Shown here piece by piece: positions 24,452-33,813 of a stretch of 64,000 bases of DNA. Below the pieces are notes generated by a model, which was given only the letters and a program-made list of their open reading frames with translations, was not told the origin of the DNA and did not search any database. The position numbers were made by a program, and so were the translations under genes. The stretch spans positions 124,001-188,000 of the forward strand of contig NZ_CANMUA010000001.1 in NCBI RefSeq assembly GCF_947500995.1. The letters run 5' to 3'. Origin of the DNA: an uncultured Serinicoccus sp. (lineage in GTDB: Bacteria; Actinomycetota; Actinomycetes; Actinomycetales; Dermatophilaceae). Every line of letters begins with the position of its first letter. Within the stretch, counting starts at the first letter, position 1.

Positions 24452-25141
24452 ATGCCGCAGCGAGACCTCGCCGACCTGCGCGTCGCCGTCGTGGGTGCCA
24501 GTGGCGCCCTCGGGTCGCGCATCGCCCACCAGCTCGCCGACCAGGGCGCTCGCCTGCTGCTCGTGGGCCGCGACGAGCAGCGTCTGCGCGACGCCGGCCC
24601 GGAGGCGCCGGTCGTCGTGGCGGACCTCGTCGACGCCGGCACCGGCGACCTCGTCGCCGAGGCCGCGAGGGAGCACCTCGGCGGCCTGGACGGCGTCGTC
24701 AACGCCGCGGGCGTCGCCGCGTTCGGGTCCCTCGTGGACACCCCGGACGAGGTCATCGAGGAGGTCTTCGCGACCAACGTCATCGGCCCCGCCTTCCTGC
24801 TGCGCCGGCTGCTGCCGCTCCTGCAGGAGTCCCAGGGCTTCGTCGTCAACCTCAGCGCGGTCCTGGCCGAGCGCCCCATGGCGGGCATGGGCGCCTACTC
24901 GGCGAGCAAGGCCGCCCTCACGGCGCTGGACCGAGCGCTGGCGAGCGAGCTGCGCCGGGCCAGGGTGCGGGTGCTCGACGTGCGCCCGCCGCACACCGAG
25001 ACCGGCCTGGTCGACCGGGCCATCCACGGGCAGCCCCCGCGGCTGCCCGACGGTCTCGCGCCGGACGCCGTCGCCGCCCGCGTGGTGCAGGCCGTCGCCG
25101 AGGACGCCTCGGACCTGGGCTCGGACGGCTTCGACGGCTGA
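24452..25141 (+). CDS. short-chain dehydrogenase/reductase
   Basis: 229 residues, a classical SDR. The nucleotide-binding motif is GASGALGSR near residue 15, NAAG follows at about 81, and the active site is S (LSAVLAERP), Y and K (YSASK near residue 147). It reduces or oxidises a small carbonyl or hydroxyl substrate with NAD(P); the substrate is unknown. The ATG at 24452 lies inside the octamer GGTATGCC. A -10 TAGCGT (24439-24444) lies seven bases upstream, so the mRNA may be leaderless. It converges with hflX. Confidence 0.92.
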   Translation: MPQRDLADLRVAVVGASGALGSRIAHQLADQGARLLLVGRDEQRLRDAGPEAPVVVADLVDAGTGDLVAEAAREHLGGLDGVVNAAGVAAFGSLVDTPDEVIEEVFATNVIGPAFLLRRLLPLLQESQGFVVNLSAVLAERPMAGMGAYSASKAALTALDRALASELRRARVRVLDVRPPHTETGLVDRAIHGQPPRLPDGLAPDAVAARVVQAVAEDASDLGSDGFDG

Positions 25142-25164
25142 CCCCGCGAGGGGGCCGGCGGTGC

Positions 25165-26715
25165 TCAGACCGCGTAGCCGCTCAGCTGGCCGTGCAGGTC
25201 GGGGTCGACCTTGGCCTCCAGCCGGGTGCCCTCGGCGGTGTGCTCCTCGGTGAGGATCTCGCCTTCGTCGTGCAGCCGGGCGACGAGGTCGCCCCGGTCG
25301 TAGGGCAGCAGGACGTCCACGAGGATCTCCGGGCGGGGCAGCGCGGCCTCGACCGCCTCGATCAGCTCGGTGACGCCGTCGCCGGTCCTCGCCGACACGA
25401 CGACCACCCGCGGGTAGGCCCGGCGCAACCGGTCCAGCACCTCGGGGTCGGCGAGGTCGGCCTTGTTGACCGCCACGACCTCGGGGATCTTCAGGGCCGA
25501 GCCCTCGTCGATCTCCGCGAGCACCGCGTGCACGGCGTCCACCTGGCCCTCCGGGTCCGGGTGCGAGCCGTCGACGACGTGCAGCAGCACGTCGGCGTCC
25601 GCGGCCTCCTCCAGCGTGGAGCGGAAGGCCTCGACCAGCTGGTGCGGCAGCCGCTTCACGAACCCGACGGTGTCGGAGAGGGTGTAGCCGCGTCCGTCCT
25701 CGCTCTCCGTGCGCCGGACCGTGGTGTCCAGGGTGGCGAAGAGCTGGTTCTGGACGAGGACGCCCGCGCCGGTCAGCCGGTTGAGCAACGAGGACTTGCC
25801 GGCGTTGGTGTACCCGACGATCGCCACGCTCGGGACCTTGTGGGTCCGTCGCGAGGAGCGCTTGGTGTCGCGGACCGTCTTCATCGCCGTGATCTCCCGG
25901 CGGAGCCGGGCGATGCGGGTGTTGATCCGGCGCCGGTCCAGCTCGATCTTGGTCTCACCGGGGCCGCGCGAGCCGATGCCCTCACCGCCGGCCACCCGGC
26001 CACCGGCCTGGCGGGACATCGACTCACCCCAGCCGCGCAGGCGCGGCAGGAGGTACTGCAGCTGCGCCAGCTCGACCTGGGCGCGGCCCTCCTTGCTCTT
26101 GGCGTGCTGGGCGAAGATGTCGAGGATGAGCGCGGTGCGGTCGATGACCTTGACCTTGACGACGTCCTCCAGCGCGCGCCGCTGGGACGGGCCGAGCTCG
26201 CCGTCGCACACGACGGTGTCGGCGCCCTCCGCGGCCACGATCTCCCGCAGCTGCGCGGCCTTGCCGCTGCCCAGGTAGGTCGCGGGGTCCGGCTTCTGCC
26301 GACGCTGGATGACCCCGTCGAGCACGGTCGACCCGGCGGTCTCGGCCAGCGCGGCGAGCTCGCGCAGCGAGTTCTCCGCGTCCTCGAGGGTGGTCTGGCC
26401 GTTGTCCTCCCACACGGAGGCCAGCACGACCCGCTCCAGGCGCAGCTGGCGGTACTCGACCTCGGTGACGTCCTCGAGCTCGGTGGACAGCCCGGCGACC
26501 CGGCGCAGCGCGGCGCGCTCCTCCCGGTCGAGCTGGTCGCCGTCCCGGTCCAGGTCACCGCGCGCGCCCGGGTCCGCGCCCTCGGGCGTCTGCCCCCAGC
26601 TGCCCCAGTCGCCCTCGTGCAGGTCGATCGCGTCGTCGTCGATGAGGGCCTCGGCGCGACGGTCGAGCAGGCGGGCGCCGTCGGTGCCGGTCGGGTCGGT
26701 GCGTGGTGCGGTCAT
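25165..26715 (-). CDS. hflX: HflX ribosome-associated GTPase
   Basis: 516 residues. The N-terminal HflX domain (about 75-290) holds GSGKAAQLREIVAAEGAD, SMSRQAGGRVAGGEGIG and RGPGETKIELDRR. The GTPase domain (about 295-460) has G1 GYTNAGKSSL, G3 DTVGF and G4 NKAD. HflX splits stalled or heat-damaged ribosomes. The acidic N-terminal 75-residue extension is common in actinobacteria. It is divergent from the methyltransferase gene. miaA lies about 2 kb away, as in M. tuberculosis. Confidence 0.97.
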   Translation of the reverse strand: MTAPRTDPTGTDGARLLDRRAEALIDDDAIDLHEGDWGSWGQTPEGADPGARGDLDRDGDQLDREERAALRRVAGLSTELEDVTEVEYRQLRLERVVLASVWEDNGQTTLEDAENSLRELAALAETAGSTVLDGVIQRRQKPDPATYLGSGKAAQLREIVAAEGADTVVCDGELGPSQRRALEDVVKVKVIDRTALILDIFAQHAKSKEGRAQVELAQLQYLLPRLRGWGESMSRQAGGRVAGGEGIGSRGPGETKIELDRRRINTRIARLRREITAMKTVRDTKRSSRRTHKVPSVAIVGYTNAGKSSLLNRLTGAGVLVQNQLFATLDTTVRRTESEDGRGYTLSDTVGFVKRLPHQLVEAFRSTLEEAADADVLLHVVDGSHPDPEGQVDAVHAVLAEIDEGSALKIPEVVAVNKADLADPEVLDRLRRAYPRVVVVSARTGDGVTELIEAVEAALPRPEILVDVLLPYDRGDLVARLHDEGEILTEEHTAEGTRLEAKVDPDLHGQLSGYAV

Positions 26716-26843
26716 AATCTCCTTCGGGTCGTGCAGACGGTATGCCTGCGGCCGGCTCCCCGCCAGCCTCTCACCAGGTCAACGCCGCGGGCCACCGATT
26801 TGTTGCCTCGGGCGGTGCTGCCGACGTGGGAGACTGGCCGCCG

Positions 26844-27494
26844 ATGAGCACGGACGACGACACCCCCCAGCAGCCGGTCGACCACTACTTCTCCGCCCGG
26901 CCCGCCTCCGCGGACGCCCTGCGCCCCCTGACGGTGCGCCTGGCCGGCCGTGACCACGAGGTGGTCACGGCCGCCGGCATCTTCTCCCCCGACGGCATCG
27001 ACAAGGGGACCCGCGTCCTGCTCGAGCACGCGCCGGCGCCCCCGGCGCAGGGACGGTTCCTCGACCTCGGGTGCGGCTGGGGGCCGCTCGCGCTCACGCT
27101 GGCCCTGGAGTCCCCCGACGCCCGGGTGCACGCGGTGGACGTCAACGAGCGGGCGCTCGACCTCACCCGCCGCAACGCCGCGCTCGTCGGAGACGCGGAC
27201 GTCGTGGTGACCCGGCCGGAGGACGTCGACCCGGACGTCCGCTTCGACCTGGTGTGGTCCAACCCCCCGATCCGCGTCGGCAAGCGGGCGCTGCACGAGC
27301 TCCTGCTCACCTGGCTCCCCCGGCTGTCGGACCAGGAGGAGGCAGCGGCATACCTCGTCGTCCAGAAGAACCTCGGTGCCGACTCCCTGCAGGCGTGGCT
27401 GTCGTCGACCCTGCCGGGGTCCATGGGGCCGGTGCGGGTCACCCGGGAGGCCAGCAGCAAGGGGTTCCGGCTGCTACGCGTCGGCCGGGACTGA
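26844..27494 (+). CDS. RsmC/RlmG-type class I methyltransferase
   Basis: 216 residues with SAM-binding motif FLDLGCGWGPLALTLA near residue 74 and the N-P-P-I motif (VWSNPPIRVGK), typical of rRNA guanine-N2 methyltransferases of the RsmC/RlmG (MTS) family. It is a single-domain version, shorter than E. coli RsmC. ATG 26844 is used; an in-frame ATG at 26742, inside a GGTATGCC octamer, would add 34 poorly conserved residues. Its last 21 bp overlap the convergent antiporter gene. Confidence 0.88.
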   Translation: MSTDDDTPQQPVDHYFSARPASADALRPLTVRLAGRDHEVVTAAGIFSPDGIDKGTRVLLEHAPAPPAQGRFLDLGCGWGPLALTLALESPDARVHAVDVNERALDLTRRNAALVGDADVVVTRPEDVDPDVRFDLVWSNPPIRVGKRALHELLLTWLPRLSDQEEAAAYLVVQKNLGADSLQAWLSSTLPGSMGPVRVTREASSKGFRLLRVGRD

Positions 27495-28712
27495 GCGGCT
27501 CCGCCCGGCGGGGCGGGCGAGGAACGGGAAGATGAGCACCGTGAAGGCACCGGCGGCGACGAGCACCGCGGCGACCTCGCCGGGGATGAGGTCGCGGGAG
27601 ACGCCGAGCTCGGTGACCGCCACGATGATCGGCAGCCCGGTCGACGCGTAGAGGGCCAGTCGCCGCCGGTCGGCCGGGTCGGTCAGCCCGGAGCCGGTCC
27701 GGGTGAACCGCTCGCGCAGCCAGACGGGGCCACCGCGCAGCGCCAGGATCATGACGACCAGGGCCAGCAGCAGGAACGGCTGCTCGACGACCGCCGCGAC
27801 GTCGACGTTCATGCCGGAGGTGACGAAGAACACCGGCACGAAGAAGCCGTAGGCAGCCCCCTCCAGACGCTCCTCGTAGCTCTCGAAGCCTCGGGGGCGG
27901 ATCGCCCGGACGATGAAGCCGGCGGCGAAGGCCCCGAGCACGACGTCGAGCTCGAAGACGCTGGCCGCGGCCATGAGCGTGAGCAGCAGCCAGAACGTCA
28001 CCCGGATCGCGGTCTGGGCGGTGGTGTCGGCGCCCTCCACCAGGGCCGCCCGGATGCCCGGGACCCGCATCACCAGGCGGTGCGGGACGACCGCCACGAG
28101 TGCGGCGACCGCGAAGAAGGCCAGCAGGACACCCGCCGAGACCCAGGTCGACCGGGTCGAGAGGAGCAGCGCCATGGCCACGACCGGCATGAGCTCACCC
28201 ACGGCCCCGTGCGTGAGCACGGCCGTCCCGAGCGGGGAGTCCAGCTGGCCCCGGTCCTTGAGGATCGGCAGCAGGGTCCCCAGCGCGGTGGACGTGACCG
28301 CGATGGCCAGCACGGTCGCGGCGGCCAGGCTCTCCGCCGGGATGAGCGCCCAGGCCAGGCCCAGGGCCAGGGCGAGGCACAGCAGCCACGTGAGCGCCGC
28401 CTGCCGCCCCTGGCGGGCCCGCAGGGTCGCCGGGTCGATCTCGGTGCCGGCGAGCAGGAAGAGCAGCCCCAGGCCGATCTCGCGCACCAGCCCCACCCCG
28501 GGTCCGACCTCCGCGAGCGCCAGCACGCCCGGCCCGATGAGGCATCCGAGGGCCAGGAGCACCACGACGTCCGGCAGCAGCCCGCGCGAGGCCCGCACCA
28601 GGACCGGTGACACCACGAGGACGCAGCCGATCCAGAACATCGACAGCAAGGCGGTGTCCGAGGTGGGGGACGCCGAGGGGGCGGCGAGCGGGACGAGCTC
28701 CATGGCGCTCAT
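27474..28712 (-). CDS. Kef/CPA2-type monovalent cation:proton antiporter
   Basis: 412 residues with about 12 membrane helices and CPA2 hallmarks: LLLFLLAGTEID in the helix 2-3 region, HGAVGELMPVVAMALL, and the GAFAAGFIVRAI segment. No TrkA-N or RCK domain follows, so it is a stand-alone membrane unit. It likely exchanges Na+ or K+ for H+. Its ATG overlaps the miaA stop (ATGA at 28709-28712). Its 3' end overlaps the methyltransferase gene by 21 bp on the other strand. Confidence 0.88.
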   Translation of the reverse strand: MSAMELVPLAAPSASPTSDTALLSMFWIGCVLVVSPVLVRASRGLLPDVVVLLALGCLIGPGVLALAEVGPGVGLVREIGLGLLFLLAGTEIDPATLRARQGRQAALTWLLCLALALGLAWALIPAESLAAATVLAIAVTSTALGTLLPILKDRGQLDSPLGTAVLTHGAVGELMPVVAMALLLSTRSTWVSAGVLLAFFAVAALVAVVPHRLVMRVPGIRAALVEGADTTAQTAIRVTFWLLLTLMAAASVFELDVVLGAFAAGFIVRAIRPRGFESYEERLEGAAYGFFVPVFFVTSGMNVDVAAVVEQPFLLLALVVMILALRGGPVWLRERFTRTGSGLTDPADRRRLALYASTGLPIIVAVTELGVSRDLIPGEVAAVLVAAGAFTVLIFPFLARPAGRSRSVPADA

Positions 28713-29665
28713 CCTGCCGTGCCGGCGGCGCGCGCGACGACGTCGAGGGTTCGCGCGAGCAGGTCCGGGTCGTCGTGCTGCAACCAGACGACGCGGGGGT
28801 CGGGGCCGAACCACGACTGCTGACGCCGGGCCAGGCGACGGGTCGCGGCCGCCGTGTCCTCGACGGCCTCCTGCTCCCCGAGCTCCCCGTCGAGCTGGCG
28901 CAGCGCCTGCGCGTACCCCACCGCGCGCGAGGCGGTGCGGCCCTCGCGCAGGCCCGGCGCCTCCAGCCCGCGGACCTCCTCGAGCAGCCCGTCGGCCCAC
29001 ATCCGCGCCGCGCGGTCGCCGACCCGCCGGTCGAGGACCTCGCGGTCGGCGTGCAGCCCGAGCAGCACGGTGGGCTCGAGCAGCTCGCGGGTCGGCAGGG
29101 TCGCGCTGAAGGGCCGCCCGGTGAGCTCGACGACCTCGAGGGCCCGCACGACCCGTCGGCCGTTGCGGCGCTCGATCCGGGCCGCCGCGTCAGGGTCCTG
29201 CCGCGCCAGCTCCTCGTGCAGCGCCTCGACGCCGCGCTCCTCCAGCTCGCCCTGCCACCGGGCCCTGACCTCGGGGTCCGTGGGCGGGATGTCCAGCCGG
29301 TCGAGCAGCGCCCGGACGTAGAGCCCCGACCCGCCGACCACGACCGGGACCCGGCCCCGGGACCGGATCGCCGCGACGTCCGCGCGGGCCGCCTGCTGGT
29401 ATGCCGCGAGGCTGGCCTCCTCGCGCACGTCCAGCACGTCGAGCTGGTGGTGGGGCACGCCGCGGCGCTCGGGGACCGTCAGCTTCGCGGTGCCGATGTC
29501 CATCCCCCGGTAGAGCTGCGAGGCGTCCGCCCCGACGACCTCCCCGCCGAGCTCCAGCGCCAGCCGTACCCCCAGGTCGGACTTCCCCGTCGCCGTCGGC
29601 CCCACCACCGCCACGACGGGGTGCTGGGACCCGGCGCCGACGACGGGCGGGGTGGTGGACGGCAT
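28709..29665 (-). CDS. miaA: tRNA dimethylallyltransferase
   Basis: 318 residues. The P-loop GPTATGKSDL near residue 22 and DASQLYRGMDIGTAK identify MiaA, which adds dimethylallyl to A37 of tRNAs reading UNN codons. VGGSGLYVRALLDRL and the C-terminal ARRQQSWF segment are also typical. The ATG at 29665 sits inside GGTATGCC (29661-29668 on the minus strand). It is translationally coupled to the antiporter gene, an unusual partner. Confidence 0.97.
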   Translation of the reverse strand: MPSTTPPVVGAGSQHPVVAVVGPTATGKSDLGVRLALELGGEVVGADASQLYRGMDIGTAKLTVPERRGVPHHQLDVLDVREEASLAAYQQAARADVAAIRSRGRVPVVVGGSGLYVRALLDRLDIPPTDPEVRARWQGELEERGVEALHEELARQDPDAAARIERRNGRRVVRALEVVELTGRPFSATLPTRELLEPTVLLGLHADREVLDRRVGDRAARMWADGLLEEVRGLEAPGLREGRTASRAVGYAQALRQLDGELGEQEAVEDTAAATRRLARRQQSWFGPDPRVVWLQHDDPDLLARTLDVVARAAGTAG

Positions 29666-29726
29666 ACCCGGAAGTGTGACATCTGATGCGTGACGGGAGG
29701 GGCGGGATGGTACTACCGTGGCCTCC

Positions 29727-30077
29727 ATGACTTCACAGAACCCCTCCGGTCCCCCTCAGCAGCCGCGTGGCGGCCTCGAGCCCGCCGGGCTCAAGGCGCT
29801 CTTCGACTACAACTTCGACACCTTCATCACCCCCAGCATCGTCAAGATCGTCTACGTCATCGCGACCGTGCTCGTCGCCCTCCTGACCATCGGCCTCGCG
29901 ATCAGCGGCCTGGTCACGATGTTCGACGGTGGTGCCAGCATCTTCTTCGGCCTGTTCCTCATCGTCGCCTCGCCCGTCATCGGGCTGGTCTACCTCGCGT
30001 TCGTGCGCATGAGCCTGGAGCTCTACTACGCCGTCATCCGGCTGTCGGAGGACGTGCACCACCGCGGTCGGCTCTGA
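29727..30077 (+). CDS. DUF4282 two-helix membrane protein
   Basis: 116 residues. A Pro/Gln-rich N-terminal tail is followed by the DUF4282 domain with two membrane segments (VYVIATVLVALLTIGLAISG and FFGLFLIVASPVIGLVYLAF) and a conserved RMSLELYYAVIRLSEDV end. Function is unknown. A -10 TACCGT (29714-29719) ends seven bases before ATG 29727, predicting a leaderless mRNA. It is divergent from miaA (61 bp) and 47 bp upstream of the PPDK regulator gene. Confidence 0.88.
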   Translation: MTSQNPSGPPQQPRGGLEPAGLKALFDYNFDTFITPSIVKIVYVIATVLVALLTIGLAISGLVTMFDGGASIFFGLFLIVASPVIGLVYLAFVRMSLELYYAVIRLSEDVHHRGRL

Positions 30078-30124
30078 GGGCCGCCGCGGCGCCGGCGCCG
30101 ACGTCAGGGCATACCCTCGACAGC

Positions 30125-30979
30125 ATGTCGCGCACCCCGGTCGAGCTGCACATCATCGCCGACTCCACCGGTGACACCGCCGCCCGGGTCGCCCGGGCGG
30201 CCGCTGCGCAGTACGCCGACCACGACGTGCGCATCATCCGGCACCCGCGGCAGTCCTCCCTGGACGGCCTGCACGACTCCTTCGCCCGGATGCGGCCCGA
30301 GCAGGTCCGGACCGTCGTCTTCTCGACCGTGGTGGACGAGACCCTCCGGATGCGGGTCACCCAGCTGTGCGAGGAGCAGGGCCTGCCGCACGCCGACCTC
30401 CTCGAGCCGGCGGTGACCGCCCTGTCCGCGGTGACCGGCCAGGCTCCGGAACGGGTGGTGCGCCCCGTCGGGGTCGGGGAGGACTACTTCAAGCGGGTCG
30501 CGGCCATGGAGTTCGCCATCGCCAACGACGACGGCAACCTGTCCAACCACCTGCGCGAGGCCGACATCGTGCTCATCGGGGTGAGCCGTACCGGCAAGAC
30601 CCCCCTGTCGATGTACCTCGGCTACCTCGGCTACCGCACCGCCAACATCCCGCTGGTCCCCGGCATCGCCCCACCGCCGCAGCTGCAGGAGGTGCAGCGG
30701 TGGAAGATCGTCGGCCTGACCATCGACCCCGAGCGGCTGCAGCAGATCCGCGGCCGGCGGGTGCGGGCCATGGGCAGCCCCCAGAGCCACCGCGACGGCT
30801 ACACCGACCTGGTGAAGATCTTCGACGAGCTCGACGAGGTCGCCCAGCTGCAGCGCAGCCTCGGCTGCCCGGTCATCGAGACCACCGACCTGGCCCTCGA
30901 GGAGGCGGCCGGGAGGGTCATCGAGGTGGTGCAGCGGCGCCGTGAGGCGGCCTCCGGCGGCACCTCGTTCTCCCGGTAG
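30125..30979 (+). CDS. pyruvate, phosphate dikinase regulatory protein (bifunctional kinase/phosphorylase)
   Basis: 284 residues of the PDRP/DUF299 family. The N-terminus HIIADSTGDTA and the P-loop-like GVSRTGKTPLSMYLGY are diagnostic, as are the closing GSPQSHRDGYTD and SLGCPVIETTDLALEE segments. It inactivates PPDK by ADP-dependent phosphorylation of a threonine next to the catalytic histidine and reactivates it by Pi-dependent dephosphorylation. It directly precedes ppdK by 64 bp. The -10 TACCCT (30112-30117) overlaps a GGCATACC octamer and ends seven bases before the ATG, so the transcript is probably leaderless. Confidence 0.95.
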   Translation: MSRTPVELHIIADSTGDTAARVARAAAAQYADHDVRIIRHPRQSSLDGLHDSFARMRPEQVRTVVFSTVVDETLRMRVTQLCEEQGLPHADLLEPAVTALSAVTGQAPERVVRPVGVGEDYFKRVAAMEFAIANDDGNLSNHLREADIVLIGVSRTGKTPLSMYLGYLGYRTANIPLVPGIAPPPQLQEVQRWKIVGLTIDPERLQQIRGRRVRAMGSPQSHRDGYTDLVKIFDELDEVAQLQRSLGCPVIETTDLALEEAAGRVIEVVQRRREAASGGTSFSR

Positions 30980-31043
30980 GCTCCGTCCCACACAGGACGG
31001 CACGGGGCGACGGGGCCCCGCCCCTACCGCGAGGAGTGCAGAG

Positions 31044-33704
31044 ATGGCCGGAGCGACGCAGACCTTCCTCTACGACATGTCCGAGGGCAACGCGCAGATG
31101 CGCGGCCTGCTGGGTGGCAAGGGGGCCAACCTGGCGGAGATGAAGCGCCTCGGCATCCCCGTCCCGGACGGGTTCACCGTGAGCACCGCGGCCTGCATCG
31201 CCACGACCGCGGCCGGCGGCGAGTGGCCGCAGGGCCTGTGGGAGGACGTGCTCGCCTCGCTCGAGCGCCTCGAGGAGCGCACCGGACGCACCCTGGGGGG
31301 CGAGCGGCCGCTGCTGCTCTCGGTCCGCTCCGGCGCCGTGGTCTCCATGCCCGGGATGATGGACACCATCCTCAACCTCGGGATCAGCGCCGACACCGTC
31401 GAGGCCCTGGGCGCGGAGGCGGACAACCCGCGCTTCGCCTGGGACTCCTACCGCCGCTTCCTGCAGATGTACGGCGAGGTCGTCGAGGGTGTGGCACCGC
31501 ACGCCTACGAGGACGAGCTGACCGCGCTCAAGGCCCGCCGGGGCGTGGAGCAGGACACCGACCTCAGCACCGAGGACCTGCAGGAGCTGGTGCAGACCTA
31601 CCTCGAGGTCTCGCGCCGCGAGCTGGGCCGCGACCTGCCGACCGACCCCCGGGAGCAGCTGCGCGGGGCGATCTCGGCCGTCTTCAACTCGTGGGACACC
31701 CCGCGTGCCCGCGTCTACCGCCGGGCCAACGGCATCCCCGACGACCTGGGCACCGCCGTCAACGTCATGCAGATGGTCTTCGGCAACCGGGGCGACACCT
31801 CCGCGACGGGGGTGTGCTTCACCCGCAACCCGTCCACCGGCGCCCAGGAGCTCTACGGCGAGTTCCTCGTCAACGCGCAGGGCGAGGACGTCGTCGCCGG
31901 AATCCGCACCCCCAAGCCGCTGGCCGAGATGGAGGAGGTGCTGCCGGAGGCCTACGCCCAGCTCGTGCAGACCATGCACGACCTCGAGGCGCACTACAAG
32001 GACATGCAGGACATCGAGTTCACCGTCGAGGAGGGCACCCTCTACCTGCTGCAGACCCGCAACGGCAAGCGCACCGCGGCGGCCGCGCTGCGGGTCGCCC
32101 GCGACCTCGTCGAGGAGGGGGTCCTCACGCAGGAGGAGGCGCTGCAGCGCGTCGAGCCCGGGCAGCTGGACCAGCTGCTGCACCCCGCCATCGACCCCGA
32201 GCACGGCCGCGCGCCGGTGACCAAGGGGCTTCCGGCCTCCCCCGGGGCGGCGGTCGGCGAGGTCGTCTTCGACGCCGACACCGCCGCCGCCCGCGGCGGG
32301 GCCGGTGAGCCGGTCGTCCTCGTCCGCTACGAGACGACCCCCGACGACATCCACGGCGTCATCGTCGCCCAGGGCGTGCTCACCGCCCACGGAGGTATGA
32401 CGTCGCACGCGGCGGTCGTCGCGCGCGGCATGGGCAAGCCCTGCGTCGCCGGGGCGAGCGGCATCCGCATCAACACCGCCGACCGCACCCTCACCATCGG
32501 TGAGCACACCTTCTCCGAGGGCGACCTCATCACCCTCGACGGGTCGACCGGAGAGGTCTACGGCGAGGCCCTCGAGCTGGTGCCCCCGCAGATCAACGAG
32601 GACTTCGAGGCCATCGTCACCTGGGCCGACGAGGTGCGCCGGCTCGGGGTGCGGGCCAACGCCGACACCGGCGAGGACGCCGCGAAGGCCCGCGAGCTGG
32701 GCGCCGAGGGGATCGGCCTGTGCCGCACCGAGCACATGTTCATGGCGTCCGACCGGCTGCCCGCCGTCCGCCGGATGATCCTGGCCGAGACCGAGGAGGA
32801 CCGCGCCGCGGCCCTGGAGACCATCCTGCCCATGCAGCAGGAGGACTTCGAGGCCATCTTCACCGCGATGCGGGGGCTGCCGGTCACCGTCCGGCTCCTG
32901 GACCCGCCGCTGCACGAGTTCCTCCCCGACCTCGTGGAGCAGTCGCTGCTGGTGCAGCGCCTGGAGCTGACCGACGGCGACCCCGGGGAGCTGACCACGG
33001 CCCGGGCCCTGCTCGGCCAGGTCAAGCGCCTGCACGAGCAGAACCCCATGCTCGGCACCCGCGGCTGCCGGCTGGCCATGCTCTACCCGGAGATCCCCGA
33101 GATGCAGACCCGGGCCATCATCCGCGCCGCCCTGGCGGTCCGCGAGCGCGAGGGCCAGACGGCCGGGGTGGAGATCATGGTCCCGCTGGTGGCCTACGCC
33201 TCCGAGCTGCAGGCGCAGCGCGCCGTCGTCGAGCGCGCGGTCGCCGAGGAGCTGGAAAGCGCCGGTGCCGAGCTCGACGTCACGGTCGGCACGATGATCG
33301 AGCTGCCCCGCGCCGCGGTGGTGGCCGACCAGATCGCGCAGCACGCCGACTTCTTCTCCTTCGGCACCAACGACCTGACGCAGACCGGCATCGGCATCTC
33401 CCGGGACGACGCCGAGGGCGGCTTTCTCTCCGCCTACGTCTCCGAGGAGGTCATCCCGCACAACCCGTTCGAGTCGATCGACCGGGACGGGGTCGGGGGC
33501 CTGGTCCGGCTCGGCGCCGAGGGCGGACGGTCGACCAAGCCCGACCTCAAGCTGGGCGTGTGCGGGGAGCACGGGGGCGACCCCGCCTCCATCGGGCTGT
33601 TCGAGGAGCTCGGGCTGAGCTACGTCTCCTGCTCCCCCTACCGCGTCCCCATCGCCCGGTTCGCCGCGGCCCGGGCGGTGCTGGCGCAGCGGGACCCGTC
33701 CTGA
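31044..33704 (+). CDS. ppdK: pyruvate, phosphate dikinase
   Basis: 886 residues, full length. The N-terminal ATP-grasp part begins near LLGGKGANLAEMKRLGIPVP. The swivelling phosphohistidine domain has GGMTSHAAVVARGMG with catalytic His455 and the regulatory Thr453. The C-terminal PEP/pyruvate barrel ends in SCSPYRVPIARFAAARA. It interconverts pyruvate, ATP and Pi with PEP, AMP and PPi, here likely for gluconeogenesis or PPi-linked glycolysis. GAGGAG lies ahead of ATG 31044. Its regulator is immediately upstream. A TAGGCT at the end of the regulator gene may be an internal promoter. Confidence 0.97.
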   Translation: MAGATQTFLYDMSEGNAQMRGLLGGKGANLAEMKRLGIPVPDGFTVSTAACIATTAAGGEWPQGLWEDVLASLERLEERTGRTLGGERPLLLSVRSGAVVSMPGMMDTILNLGISADTVEALGAEADNPRFAWDSYRRFLQMYGEVVEGVAPHAYEDELTALKARRGVEQDTDLSTEDLQELVQTYLEVSRRELGRDLPTDPREQLRGAISAVFNSWDTPRARVYRRANGIPDDLGTAVNVMQMVFGNRGDTSATGVCFTRNPSTGAQELYGEFLVNAQGEDVVAGIRTPKPLAEMEEVLPEAYAQLVQTMHDLEAHYKDMQDIEFTVEEGTLYLLQTRNGKRTAAAALRVARDLVEEGVLTQEEALQRVEPGQLDQLLHPAIDPEHGRAPVTKGLPASPGAAVGEVVFDADTAAARGGAGEPVVLVRYETTPDDIHGVIVAQGVLTAHGGMTSHAAVVARGMGKPCVAGASGIRINTADRTLTIGEHTFSEGDLITLDGSTGEVYGEALELVPPQINEDFEAIVTWADEVRRLGVRANADTGEDAAKARELGAEGIGLCRTEHMFMASDRLPAVRRMILAETEEDRAAALETILPMQQEDFEAIFTAMRGLPVTVRLLDPPLHEFLPDLVEQSLLVQRLELTDGDPGELTTARALLGQVKRLHEQNPMLGTRGCRLAMLYPEIPEMQTRAIIRAALAVREREGQTAGVEIMVPLVAYASELQAQRAVVERAVAEELESAGAELDVTVGTMIELPRAAVVADQIAQHADFFSFGTNDLTQTGIGISRDDAEGGFLSAYVSEEVIPHNPFESIDRDGVGGLVRLGAEGGRSTKPDLKLGVCGEHGGDPASIGLFEELGLSYVSCSPYRVPIARFAAARAVLAQRDPS

Positions 33705-33813
33705 CCCGCACAGCGGGCCGGACCGGCGCAGGGGGACCCGGCCGGGGCAGGTCACCGGGTGAGGTCCGCCGGGCGCGGCCCGCCCGGCGCGGGCGCACGG
33801 ACGGGGGCCGCGC